Part shown: piece by piece, positions 1-7,703 of the stretch
Layout of the letters: each line of letters opens with the position of its first letter
Position numbering within the stretch: position 1 is the first letter of the stretch
Source of the DNA: Bacteroidota bacterium
GTDB lineage: Bacteria; Bacteroidota; Bacteroidia; 2-12-FULL-35-15
Length of the DNA: 64,000 nt
Direction of reading: 5' to 3'
Assembly (NCBI GenBank): GCA_023251805.1
Contig: JAHEYB010000006.1
Span: 19,448 to 83,447 of the forward strand
Notes under the pieces: model-generated
What the model saw: the letters and a program-made list of their open reading frames with translations, nothing else
Told to the model about the DNA's origin: nothing
The model's database searches: none
Translations under genes and position numbers: made by a program

Positions 1-855
1 TGAATAATACAACATCGTTTTTGCATTGTTGATTACCAAATTTGATGGTTGCGAAAAAGTAGATGCAAATGGTAATGATAAATCTACCGCATTAGTGGCG
101 GTATCAATACGAACCAATTTACCTGGCTTTTGTAAAAACGTGTAGGTTGCATCCCATTCTCCCGAACACAATACCCATACTTTCCCTCCGGCATCCATTT
201 TAATACTTCTAGGATTTGCTCCAACATTAATAGTTGTACTCACCGAATTGGTTACTGAATTAATAACCGTTACAACGCTATCATTTGTAAATCCACCACT
301 GCATGCAACATACACTTTGCTTCCAGCCAATACCATTCCTTCTGCTCCATTGCCTGTTGTAATTGTTCCTGTAATTGTTTTTGTAGTTAAATCAATAATT
401 TTAACTGCTCCCGCCATTCCTCCTGAGCCCCACTCAGAAACATATCCCTTTGAAGAATTAATTCCCAAGAAATATCTAGGGTAAGTAAAACCTGTAATTG
501 CTCCGCTACTTGCAAAAGAAGTACCATCAGCTATTTCAACTTTACCGGCATTGTTTACTACAATGTATGCCTTGCTGTTAAATATTTCCATCGACTGAAC
601 AATGTTTCCTAATGGATAACCATTTTTTGCTTCAAAAATATCGTTGGATACTCCACCCGTACTTCTGTTATAAAAATTAATGGTTCCTGTTCCACTTCCA
701 AACGGACCTTCATTTGTAATAAATACTCCTGAAGCATAGGAAGTTCCTCCTGCCCCGCCTCCCGTTGCCGGCTCGGGATCGTCTTTTTTGCAACTTGAAA
801 TAGTAATAGCAGTTGCTAATACACTAAGATAAAATAATTGTTTTGTTTTAATCAT
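1..855 (-). CDS. BtuG-like surface beta-propeller lipoprotein (3' end off window)
   Basis: Absent from the ORF track because it has no stop within the window; I read it by hand as 285 open codons from ATG at 855. The N-terminus is a lipoprotein signal ending ITISSC, so Cys22 is the likely lipidated residue, followed by a Gly/Pro-rich linker. The rest has YncE/DUF5074-type propeller repeats (for example KIIDLTTKTITGTITTGNGA and VTVINSVTNSVSTTINVGANP). In Bacteroides the surface lipoprotein BtuG is such a propeller, binds vitamin B12 very tightly and sits with BtuB. Here the gene lies 92 bases downstream of a BtuB-like receptor under a cobalamin riboswitch, which strongly supports the same role. 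The B12 ligand itself is inferred from context, not from binding residues. Confidence 0.8.
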   Translation of the reverse strand, partial: MIKTKQLFYLSVLATAITISSCKKDDPEPATGGGAGGTSYASGVFITNEGPFGSGTGTINFYNRSTGGVSNDIFEAKNGYPLGNIVQSMEIFNSKAYIVVNNAGKVEIADGTSFASSGAITGFTYPRYFLGINSSKGYVSEWGSGGMAGAVKIIDLTTKTITGTITTGNGAEGMVLAGSKVYVACSGGFTNDSVVTVINSVTNSVSTTINVGANPRSIKMDAGGKVWVLCSGEWDATYTFLQKPGKLVRIDTATNAVDLSLPFASTFSQPSNLVINNAKTMLYYS

Positions 856-947
856 GGCTTTGTTTTTAAAATTTAAATAGTTGTACATTTTTGTCTTCAT
901 TTTTTTTATTCACTCAAGTTTTACAAATTGAAATTGATTTTTAATTA

Positions 948-2873
948 TTATTTTGGATTTGGTTGGTTAAATACTAAAGATAAACCCACTTGATAGTTAA
1001 ATAAGGGCATTGCTCTGTATGCCAGAACTTGATACGTTTCTTGCCACACATTGTTGAGCTGAGCAAATATTTTTAGTTTAGAAGTTGACAAAGAAAATGT
1101 TTGTGACACTGAAATGTTGGCTAGCGAATAGGGCTTTAAATAGTTGGAATTATCTGAAAGTGTGTAACGATAGCCTGTATATAGCTGCGTATAATTCAAA
1201 GAAGTTCCTTTATAAATAATACTGGCGCTTCCTTGTGCGTTTTGTATAGGAACATAAATTAATTGCTTTCCTACTGATACATCATTTGCTGTTGCTGCTT
1301 TTTCGTTGGTGGATAATACATAGTTGTACAAACCCGATAGTTGAAACTTAAACTTATTTTTTTCTAAAATAAATTTCACTTTATACTCCACACCACGCGA
1401 CCAAACTTTTAGAACATTTTCGGGCGACCAAATTCCGTATTCATCGGGCAACCAAATAATCCAATTATTTATATCGCGATTAAATGCTGTTGCTCCTAAT
1501 TCCCAAAAAATATTTTTTTTTGAATAGCTATGTTCTAAGCTTGCCTCTTCACTCCATCCTTCTTCTGCTTTCAAATTAGGATTACCGCCTTGTGCCCAAT
1601 ATAAATCGTTGAATGTTGGTAAACGATAATGTTTTGCGGCACTAAGTTTAATCGAAAAATATTTTAGAAATTTTCCTCTTATTCCAATGGAAGGCGAAAA
1701 AGGAATAGCTTTATTTTCCACAAATTCCTCACGAGCGCTAACAACTGCAGTCCAAGAATCATTGTAAGTTTGAATTTTATAACTCGCAAAAATGGAGGTT
1801 CTGTTTTGATGCGGATTCTGAATATAATCTTCCGTAATTGCCTCACTGTAGGTATTATTCAAGCCTATATTGACTATATCAAATTTTGTAATACTGAAGT
1901 TGTTCTCCGCCTCAGTAATAAAAACTTTTGTCCGGCTTTTTGAATCAATATCAATAGAAGAATCTGCAAAAAAAAGATATTCATCAAAATATGCAGCTCT
2001 AACAATTGATTTTATTTTTGCTCCTGTTCGCTGCCACTCTGATGTTAGTCTATACAATTCATCTTTCTGATTTGAAACATTTATATTTTGAGTCATAGAA
2101 GGCGGAATGTTTCTATCATTGAATTGATACCAAAAACGAGTATTTATTTTTTGACGAGAGTTTAGTTGAAAATAATTTTCCTGCATCAAACCATACTCCT
2201 GCAATTCAGCATTGGTTTGCCTTTGCAATGGTTTACCATATTGAGCACTATTGACAAAAGGGAAATCATTTTTAGCATCGTGGTTAAACAGTTTAACAGA
2301 AGAAATAAAACGTTTTTTGCTTATTTCTATTTGTGCTTGCTGCTGTTTATCAGAAAAACTTCCAAAAGTTGTATTCGTTGCAAAAGAAATTCCTCGATTA
2401 TAGATTCCAATATTATTTAAATGAATACTTCCACCAACAGCTCCCGAGCCCCACATTGCACCACCTCCACCATATTGCACTTTTGCCTCATTCATAAAAT
2501 TTGCTGGAATTAATGATAAATCAATTAAACCATTCATCGGACTTTGTAAATTAAAGCCATTCCATAAAACCGCTGTGTGGCTTGCTCCTGCGCCTCTGAA
2601 AGAAGTAGTTGCCAAACTTCCCAAACCATAGGATTTTATAAAAATTTGGCTTTCATTTACAAGAACATCCGCTAGATTATTTGTTGAGTAGCGATTTAAT
2701 AAAGTACTGTCGAATGTTTCGGTTTTAGAAGAATTAGAGAAAAGTATATATTTTGAATCCGACACCTCCACCACATTTAGTTGGGTAGATGAATCGATAG
2801 GGATTTGCTGAGCATAACCGGTTAAGGAAAGCAGAGCAAATGATAACATACAATTAATCTTAAATAAATTCAT
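948..2873 (-). CDS. btuB: BtuB-like TonB-dependent cobalamin receptor
   Basis: Outer-membrane TonB-dependent receptor of about 641 residues. I prefer the ATG at 2873 over the tracked start at 2912 because it places a clean signal peptide (MNLFKINCMLSFALLSLTGYAQ-like, about 22 residues) at the N-terminus. A plug domain follows at roughly residues 50-150 (NLADVLVNESQIFIKSYG, FRGAGASHTAVLWNG, YGGGGAMWGSGAVGGSI), then a 22-strand-type barrel with many aromatic strand ends and a C-terminus near GLSLVF. Barrel length and plug match the BtuB/vitamin B12 receptor group. Substrate assignment rests on the cobalamin riboswitch immediately upstream and the BtuG-like lipoprotein downstream. It would import corrinoids across the outer membrane using TonB-ExbBD energy. 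Confidence 0.87.
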   Translation of the reverse strand: MNLFKINCMLSFALLSLTGYAQQIPIDSSTQLNVVEVSDSKYILFSNSSKTETFDSTLLNRYSTNNLADVLVNESQIFIKSYGLGSLATTSFRGAGASHTAVLWNGFNLQSPMNGLIDLSLIPANFMNEAKVQYGGGGAMWGSGAVGGSIHLNNIGIYNRGISFATNTTFGSFSDKQQQAQIEISKKRFISSVKLFNHDAKNDFPFVNSAQYGKPLQRQTNAELQEYGLMQENYFQLNSRQKINTRFWYQFNDRNIPPSMTQNINVSNQKDELYRLTSEWQRTGAKIKSIVRAAYFDEYLFFADSSIDIDSKSRTKVFITEAENNFSITKFDIVNIGLNNTYSEAITEDYIQNPHQNRTSIFASYKIQTYNDSWTAVVSAREEFVENKAIPFSPSIGIRGKFLKYFSIKLSAAKHYRLPTFNDLYWAQGGNPNLKAEEGWSEEASLEHSYSKKNIFWELGATAFNRDINNWIIWLPDEYGIWSPENVLKVWSRGVEYKVKFILEKNKFKFQLSGLYNYVLSTNEKAATANDVSVGKQLIYVPIQNAQGSASIIYKGTSLNYTQLYTGYRYTLSDNSNYLKPYSLANISVSQTFSLSTSKLKIFAQLNNVWQETYQVLAYRAMPLFNYQVGLSLVFNQPNPK

Positions 2874-2997
2874 TACAAACGATTTAGCGATAAGCTCAAT
2901 CATAAGCAACAAACGGTAAAATTGTAAGGATAGAAAAATGAAAAATTATTCGTCTACTCTTCGCCTTTTCTCCGAAAGCTACAAATGTTATTTACTT

Positions 2998-3163
2998 TTT
3001 GGCAGGTCTCCTGACTCACTCTAGTGCACCTTCCCATCGGCCTTAGGCAGATAGTGGTTTGTAGAACACATTTTCCTTTCGAAAAGAGCTTACAGTTGCG
3101 GGAACAGTTCTTGATTTCAACAAGATTCCCTTTTAATCCAGACAGTATCTTCTGGAACCAATA
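2998..3163 (-). promoter_or_regulatory. Cobalamin (AdoCbl) riboswitch
   Basis: Read on the minus strand, this leader contains the cobalamin-riboswitch consensus blocks in order: GGGAATC, then the B12 box-like CCCGCAACTGTAAGC, then CCACT..TGCC, GATGGGAAGG, and the terminal AGTCAGGAGACCTGCC. The ends TTGG (3161-3158) and CCAA (3002-2999) can form P1. It ends about 125 bases before the btuB start. When corrinoid is plentiful such aptamers normally repress expression of the downstream transporter. The ORF drawn across it (2954..3172) is an artefact. Confidence 0.95.
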
Positions 3164-3169
3164 GTGATG

Positions 3170-3197
3170 CAAATGTAAAAATTTATTTTAAATACAA
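3170..3197 (-). promoter_or_regulatory. Promoter of the btuB-btuG operon
   Basis: Minus-strand TACATTTG at 3177-3170 is a perfect Bacteroidota -7 box (TAnnTTTG), with a TTG element at 3197-3195, 17 bases upstream. The predicted transcription start falls a few bases downstream, right where the riboswitch P1 stem begins, which fits well. Confidence 0.7.
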
Positions 3198-3242
3198 TCA
3201 TTAAAATTACATTTGTGCAATTAATACCGATACGGAATCTGT

Positions 3243-3347
3243 AATAGTCCAATCCGAAAAAAATCGGATGGCCTATAACAGCTTATCTATAGGCATTTAC
3301 AATACTTGGTAAGAAATAGCCTTTGGACTATTTCTTACCAAGTATTG
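3243..3347. repeat. Nested inverted repeats with alternative pairings
   Basis: Three hairpins stand in a row: ATCCGA/TCGGAT (3252-3257 with 3264-3269), GCCTATA/TATAGGC (3271-3277 with 3288-3294), and a perfect 20-bp stem CAATACTTGGTAAGAAATAG at 3300-3319 pairing with 3328-3347 across an 8-base loop. In addition AATAGTCCAA (3243-3252) is complementary to TTGGACTATT (3324-3333), a pairing that would disrupt the 20-bp stem. The block ends 13 bases before the start of the pseudouridine synthase. It could be a regulatory leader, a terminator for the divergent side, or a small repeat element; sequence alone does not decide. Confidence 0.7.
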
Positions 3348-3360
3348 ATATAACAAATAA

Positions 3361-3894
3361 ATGGAACAACATAAATTCATATACATAGCGTATAACAAAC
3401 CGGCAGGAATTGTTTGTACCACCGAAAAAATTGAAGGGAATATTATTCAAGCGGTTGGACACAAAGAAAATATTCTTCCTGTTGGCCGCTTGGACAAAGA
3501 TTCGGAAGGCTTAATATTATTGACAAATAATGGAGCTATTATTAATAAAATTATTCATCCCGACTTTGAGCACGAAAAAGAATACGTGGTAACATTAAAT
3601 CTTCCTTTGCGAAATCAGTTTTTAAAACAAATGGCGGAAGGAATAAAATTGGATGATATAAAAACAAAACCGTGTAAAATAAAAGCAGAAGCAAATACAA
3701 AACGCGTATTTCGTATTATTCTCAAACAGGGCTTAAACAGGCAGATTCGCAGAATGTGTGCTGCTTGTGACTATCAAGTAATAAAATTACAGAGAGTACG
3801 AATTATGAATATAAAATTGGATAAATTAAAGTTGGGTGAATGGAGAGATTTAACGGAAGATGAAGTGGCGGAATTATTTTTACAATTAGGATAA
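3361..3894 (+). CDS. RsuA/RluE/RluF-family rRNA pseudouridine synthase without S4 domain
   Basis: Converts a uridine in rRNA to pseudouridine. The catalytic motif is GRLDKDSEGLILLTN with Asp45 as nucleophile; an N-terminal YNKPAGIV motif and the C-terminal LNRQIRRMC segment complete the RsuA-type fold. At 177 residues it begins straight at the catalytic domain and lacks the N-terminal S4 RNA-binding domain of RsuA, RluB and RluF, as in RluE. The C-terminal segment (QVIKLQRVRIMNI) looks more like RluF, so the target (RluE-type or RluF-type position in 23S rRNA) is left open. It stands alone on the plus strand, divergent from the B12 operon and preceded by the inverted-repeat block. Confidence 0.88.
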   Translation: MEQHKFIYIAYNKPAGIVCTTEKIEGNIIQAVGHKENILPVGRLDKDSEGLILLTNNGAIINKIIHPDFEHEKEYVVTLNLPLRNQFLKQMAEGIKLDDIKTKPCKIKAEANTKRVFRIILKQGLNRQIRRMCAACDYQVIKLQRVRIMNIKLDKLKLGEWRDLTEDEVAELFLQLG

Positions 3895-3910
3895 TTCCTA
3901 AACAAACATA

Positions 3911-3945
3911 AAAAAAAGACCTCGATTGCTCGAGGTCTTTTTTTT
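3911..3945. terminator. Bidirectional intrinsic terminator
   Basis: Stem GACCTCGA (3918-3925), loop TTGC, stem TCGAGGTC (3930-3937), flanked by A7 and T8, so it can work in both directions between two convergent genes. Confidence 0.9.
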
Positions 3946-3963
3946 ATATAAATTTTCTACTTA

Positions 3964-4893
3964 CTAGAAGTGGAAAGTTACTTTTAATGAACCAGTTCCT
4001 GTGTTAGAACCTCTTAAACCAAAAATAGTACCTTGGTTTAAATCAGTATCAAAACCGAATTTAGAAGAACCAGAAGTTACTGTTTCAACTTCACCAGTTG
4101 TTGGACCAGTACCACCAGTAGTTTCAACTACTGATTTTCCTTTACCAGACATTTGGTAACCAATTCCCCAACCATACTCAGCACCTACTGCGATTTTTGG
4201 GAAAATGAAATACTCAGCACCAATGAATCCACGAACTCCTAAACCGAAAGTCATACCTGACTTAGAAGACAATGAACGTGATGCAGCAGGACCTACAGAA
4301 GAAACAGCACCAGTTGATGTGTTCCAAGTTGTAGATGTTGGAGTTGCAGTTTGTCCAGCAGCTGTTGGATTTCCTGTCATTGTGTTACCATACTCCATTT
4401 TCATAGATGAGCTAGAAATCCAAATCATCGCATCAGCACCATAGTACCCTTGCAAACGAGTTTTTCCTCTTCTCATTTCTTTACCAACACCAATAGCGAT
4501 GTTTGTATTTTTCATTTTAAATTTATCTTCAACCATTCCTGTTGTAGCAGGGAATACTGGCACAGTAACATCTGCGTCATCAGTAACCATGTTTTTGTAA
4601 GTTTGGTTAGTGAAACCCAAACGTACCAACACTCTGTAAGCATTTTTTTCATCGATGAATTTTTTTCCGATGATAGTTTGGTTGTTGTTCAACCATCCTG
4701 TTGCTGGAGCACTGTTTGAAGTATTACCATTAAATGCATTTCCTACAAATTGAAAGATAGGATCTGCATCCATAGAGATAGCCCAATCTTCAGCCTCAGG
4801 CAAAATTGGCTCACCTTTTTTAGACGTTAAGTCTTGCGCGAAAGCACTTGTTACGCCAAATGCTAAAGCAATCATTAGTACTGATTTTTTCAT
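3964..4893 (-). CDS. Outer-membrane beta-barrel protein, unknown role
   Basis: A 309-residue exported protein. The first 19-20 residues (MKKSVLMIALAFGVTSAFA) are a Sec signal peptide. The rest alternates short hydrophobic strands and polar loops, with Ser/Thr/Gly-rich loops around residues 170-215 and 250-275, and ends KVTFHF, the aromatic C-terminus typical of barrels recognised by the BAM machinery. Segments such as GLGVRGFIGAEYFIFPKIAVG suggest the family loosely called outer-membrane beta-barrel (porin-like). I cannot assign a ligand. It has its own promoter and shares a terminator with the convergent pseudouridine synthase. Confidence 0.75.
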   Translation of the reverse strand: MKKSVLMIALAFGVTSAFAQDLTSKKGEPILPEAEDWAISMDADPIFQFVGNAFNGNTSNSAPATGWLNNNQTIIGKKFIDEKNAYRVLVRLGFTNQTYKNMVTDDADVTVPVFPATTGMVEDKFKMKNTNIAIGVGKEMRRGKTRLQGYYGADAMIWISSSSMKMEYGNTMTGNPTAAGQTATPTSTTWNTSTGAVSSVGPAASRSLSSKSGMTFGLGVRGFIGAEYFIFPKIAVGAEYGWGIGYQMSGKGKSVVETTGGTGPTTGEVETVTSGSSKFGFDTDLNQGTIFGLRGSNTGTGSLKVTFHF

Positions 4894-4959
4894 AGTTTTT
4901 GTTGTTTAGTTTAAATTAAATTAAAAATTTTTAATAATCAATTTTAAAATTCAGTGGTA

Positions 4960-4989
4960 CAAAGATAAACATTAATTCTAATCCAACAA
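4960..4989 (-). promoter_or_regulatory. Promoter of the beta-barrel gene
   Basis: Minus-strand TATCTTTG (4967-4960) matches TAnnTTTG, with TTG at 4989-4987 and a 19-base spacer, the usual Bacteroidota arrangement. Leader of about 60 bases. Confidence 0.7.
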
Positions 4990-5035
4990 CTTATTAACAA
5001 TATGTTTGTTTTTAACACTTAATTGTTAATAACCC

Positions 5036-5686
5036 CTAATCGCCCCATTCCTTATCCTCTAGCAAGGGAACGAACTTGAACTCCCCATATTCAACCTTTT
5101 CGAACTTTTTAGGACCTACTTTCTTAATTAAGGTCATTATTTGAACCTTATCACCCAACGGAATCACCAAAATACCCCCTATTTTAAGCTGATCAAGCAA
5201 TGCATCCGGAATAATAGGGGCTCCTGCTGTTATAATAATCTTGTTGAATGGCGCGAAAATAGGCAATCCTTTGTATCCATCACCATAAAAAAACTTGGGA
5301 TTGTATCCAATTGTAGGCAAAAAAGCCTTTGTTAAGTCGAAAAGTGCTTTTTGGCGCTCTATCGTATACACTTTTACGCCCATTTCCAGCAATACAGCCG
5401 TTTGATAGCCCGAACCTGTTCCAATTTCCAATACTTTTTCACCTTTTTTGAGTTCTAAAAGCTCTGTTTGAAAGGCAACGGTATGCGGCCGAGAAATTGT
5501 TTGTCCCGAGCCTATTGGAAAGGCAATGTCTTCATACGCTCTTTCTATAAAAGAACTATTTAAGAATAAATGTCTGGGAACTGCTTCAATTGCTTTTAAC
5601 ACCTCAGCACCTTCTATTCCTTTTTCTTTTAGCAAGACTGCTAATTGTCTTCTTAACCCTTTATGCCTGTATGTATCGTTTGTCAT
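5036..5686 (-). CDS. pcm: Protein-L-isoaspartate O-methyltransferase
   Basis: Repairs isoaspartyl residues in damaged proteins by SAM-dependent carboxyl methylation. It has the family hallmark IGSGQTISRPHTVA (around residues 58-71), which forms part of the substrate pocket, and the SAM-binding motif VLEIGTGSGYQTA (residues 85-97). Its 216-residue length is standard. It is divergent from the oxidoreductase gene; only about 107 bases separate the two start codons, so both promoters lie there. Confidence 0.93.
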   Translation of the reverse strand: MTNDTYRHKGLRRQLAVLLKEKGIEGAEVLKAIEAVPRHLFLNSSFIERAYEDIAFPIGSGQTISRPHTVAFQTELLELKKGEKVLEIGTGSGYQTAVLLEMGVKVYTIERQKALFDLTKAFLPTIGYNPKFFYGDGYKGLPIFAPFNKIIITAGAPIIPDALLDQLKIGGILVIPLGDKVQIMTLIKKVGPKKFEKVEYGEFKFVPLLEDKEWGD

Positions 5687-5766
5687 ATCTATTTCTAGGG
5701 CACGAAATTAACAATTGTCTACTTATAATTAAGAGTATTTTTTCAAGAAGCGATTGTGGAAAAAAG

Positions 5767-5774
5767 TATTTTTG
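5767..5774 (+). promoter_or_regulatory. Candidate -7 box for the oxidoreductase operon
   Basis: TATTTTTG matches TAnnTTTG, 19 bases before the ATG at 5794. I see no well-spaced -33 TTG, so this is tentative. Confidence 0.4.
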
Positions 5775-5793
5775 TGGCAAATCAAGGTATTTT

Positions 5794-6801
5794 ATGATAA
5801 AAATAGGCGTTTTAGGAGCTGGTCATCTTGGCAAAATTCATATCCGTTTGTTAAAAGAAATAGAACAATATGAACTCGTTGGTTTTTTCGATTCCAATGC
5901 AGAAGCAGCAAAAGAAGTGGAAAAAGAATTTGGAGTAAAAGCATTTAGTTCTATTGAAAGCCTTATCGAACAAGTGGATGCAGTTGATATTGTTACTCCA
6001 ACTATTACCCATTATGAATGTGCCTCAAAAGCAATCAAAAGCTCAAAACATATTTTTATTGAAAAACCGGTTACCAATACAATTGAAGAAGCCAAAAGTT
6101 TAAAAGGCTTGTCAAAAGAAGCAAATGTGCATGTGCAAGTTGGGCATGTAGAAAGATTTAATCCTGCTTTTATTGCTGCACGAGATTTTTGTTCCAACCC
6201 AATGTTTATTGAAACACATCGATTGGCACAATTTAACCCAAGAGGAACGGATGTATCAGTGGTGCTGGATTTAATGATTCACGACATTGATATTATTTTG
6301 AGTGTTGTAAAATCCAACATCAAGCGCATCAGCGCAAGCGGTGTGGCTGTTGTGAGTGAAACTCCGGATATTGCCAATGCCCGCATTGAATTTGACAACG
6401 GCTGTGTGGCCAACTTAACCGCCAGCAGAATTTCAATGAAAAATATGCGCAAATCACGCTTTTTTCAAAAAGATGCTTACATTTCGGTCGATTTTCTTGA
6501 CAAAAAGGTAGACGTGATACGCTTAAACGATGTGGAAGGTGAAATTGACCCATTGGCAGTAACCATTGATTTGGGCCATGGCAAAGTTTCTAAACAAATT
6601 TATTTCGAAAATCCAACTATTTTACCCACCAACGCAATAAAAATGGAGCTCGAGACGTTTGCTGATTCAATAATCAGCAACACTACTCCTTTAGTAAGTA
6701 TTGATGACGGTTATAAGGCTTTGGATGTAGCTTATAAAATAATTGAAAAAATGAAGCTAACATCTAATTTTGCTGAAGAACAAGGAGTATCAAACAATTA
6801 A
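5794..6801 (+). CDS. Gfo/Idh/MocA-family NAD(P)-dependent oxidoreductase
   Basis: A 335-residue sugar-type dehydrogenase. Residues 1-14 (MIKIGVLGAGHLGK) are a Rossmann dinucleotide motif, and EKPV at residues 90-93 is the family's conserved Lys-Pro signature; the C-terminal half is the alpha/beta substrate domain. I start at ATG 5794; the tracked start at 5590 would add 68 residues that overlap pcm and put the Rossmann motif far inside. The next gene begins one base after the stop and a sugar-phosphate transferase follows, so oxidation or reduction of a nucleotide-sugar or cyclitol for surface polysaccharide is plausible. The substrate cannot be read from sequence. Confidence 0.88.
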   Translation: MIKIGVLGAGHLGKIHIRLLKEIEQYELVGFFDSNAEAAKEVEKEFGVKAFSSIESLIEQVDAVDIVTPTITHYECASKAIKSSKHIFIEKPVTNTIEEAKSLKGLSKEANVHVQVGHVERFNPAFIAARDFCSNPMFIETHRLAQFNPRGTDVSVVLDLMIHDIDIILSVVKSNIKRISASGVAVVSETPDIANARIEFDNGCVANLTASRISMKNMRKSRFFQKDAYISVDFLDKKVDVIRLNDVEGEIDPLAVTIDLGHGKVSKQIYFENPTILPTNAIKMELETFADSIISNTTPLVSIDDGYKALDVAYKIIEKMKLTSNFAEEQGVSNN

Positions 6802-6802
6802 A

Positions 6803-7672
6803 ATGAATTCAACTTACAAATTTTTTCTTTCCATTTGCATTTTTGCGACTGTCCTTATAAGTTCCTGCGAGCTGTATAATCCCGCAGAGCCTATTCCCGG
6901 CTATATTCACATCGATAAATTTAATTTAAACACTACATATTCAACCGAGGGAAGTAATTCTCATAAAATTACCGATGCTTGGGTTTATATTGATGACCAA
7001 ATTGTGGGCTGTTTTGAATTGCCTGCTACTTTTCCGGTGATAGCAGAAGGCGTGCATAAAATAAAACTTATTCCCGGAATTAAAGTGAACGGAATTGCTT
7101 CCAATAGAGGTCAGTATCCATATTATACAAGTTATGAGCAAGACGTTAATTTTGAGGCTGGTAAGAGCATTACATTAAGTCCTACTATAACATATAAATC
7201 CACAACAAATTTTGTATATCTCAACGATTTTGAAGCGGCAGGATTCACCATCGATACAACCAATTATTCTGATACTACATTGCAACTATTAGTCTCGCCC
7301 GACCCGAATGTTTATGAAGGTGCAAAATCAGCTATTGGGTATACCGATGCCACTAAAACTCGCTTTGAGTGTGCAACTACTTCCAACTTTGTTTTACCTC
7401 ACGGTGGCGCTCCCATATTTCTTGAATTTAATTACAAATGCAATCATGAAGTAGTGGTGAGTATTATTGCTTATGGTACAGCGACTTTAGAGCAGTTTGA
7501 AGTTATTCGCTTAAACCCTAGTGCCAATTGGAATAAAATATATGTTTATTTAACGCCCACTGTTAGCGCCACCTACTCTGCTGTTGATTACAAACTTGTT
7601 TGGGGAATGCACGACCAATCAGGCTCCGACAGCTCAGTTGTTTTACTGGATAACATCAAACTCATAAAATAA
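6803..7672 (+). CDS. Putative surface lipoprotein, unknown function
   Basis: Starts one base after the oxidoreductase stop; I choose ATG 6803 rather than the tracked 6770 because it gives a proper lipoprotein signal (NSTYKFFLSICIFATVLISSC, Cys22). The 289-residue product has a first half resembling a beta-sandwich with PxxFPVIAEG, as in PEGA-like or Ig-like domains, and a second half (from about residue 135) with the look of a carbohydrate-binding jelly roll: FEAAGF, EFNYKCNHE, WNKIYVYLTP, DNIKL. I do not recognise a named family. Translational coupling suggests work with the flanking polysaccharide-related genes. Confidence 0.7.
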   Translation: MNSTYKFFLSICIFATVLISSCELYNPAEPIPGYIHIDKFNLNTTYSTEGSNSHKITDAWVYIDDQIVGCFELPATFPVIAEGVHKIKLIPGIKVNGIASNRGQYPYYTSYEQDVNFEAGKSITLSPTITYKSTTNFVYLNDFEAAGFTIDTTNYSDTTLQLLVSPDPNVYEGAKSAIGYTDATKTRFECATTSNFVLPHGGAPIFLEFNYKCNHEVVVSIIAYGTATLEQFEVIRLNPSANWNKIYVYLTPTVSATYSAVDYKLVWGMHDQSGSDSSVVLLDNIKLIK

Positions 7673-7703
7673 AGCAGACCGAATCTCCAAACGAAGATGT
7701 TTT

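Noticed and set aside
248-484. 78-residue plus-strand ORF at the window start
   Set aside because: It is the shadow of the BtuG-like gene, whose frame stays open for 285 codons on the minus strand.
2954-3172. 72-residue minus-strand ORF
   Set aside because: It lies exactly on the cobalamin riboswitch; the translated text is an artefact of conserved RNA sequence.
5590-5793. 68-residue N-terminal extension of the oxidoreductase
   Set aside because: It overlaps pcm and precedes the Rossmann motif; the ATG at 5794 gives the normal N-terminus.
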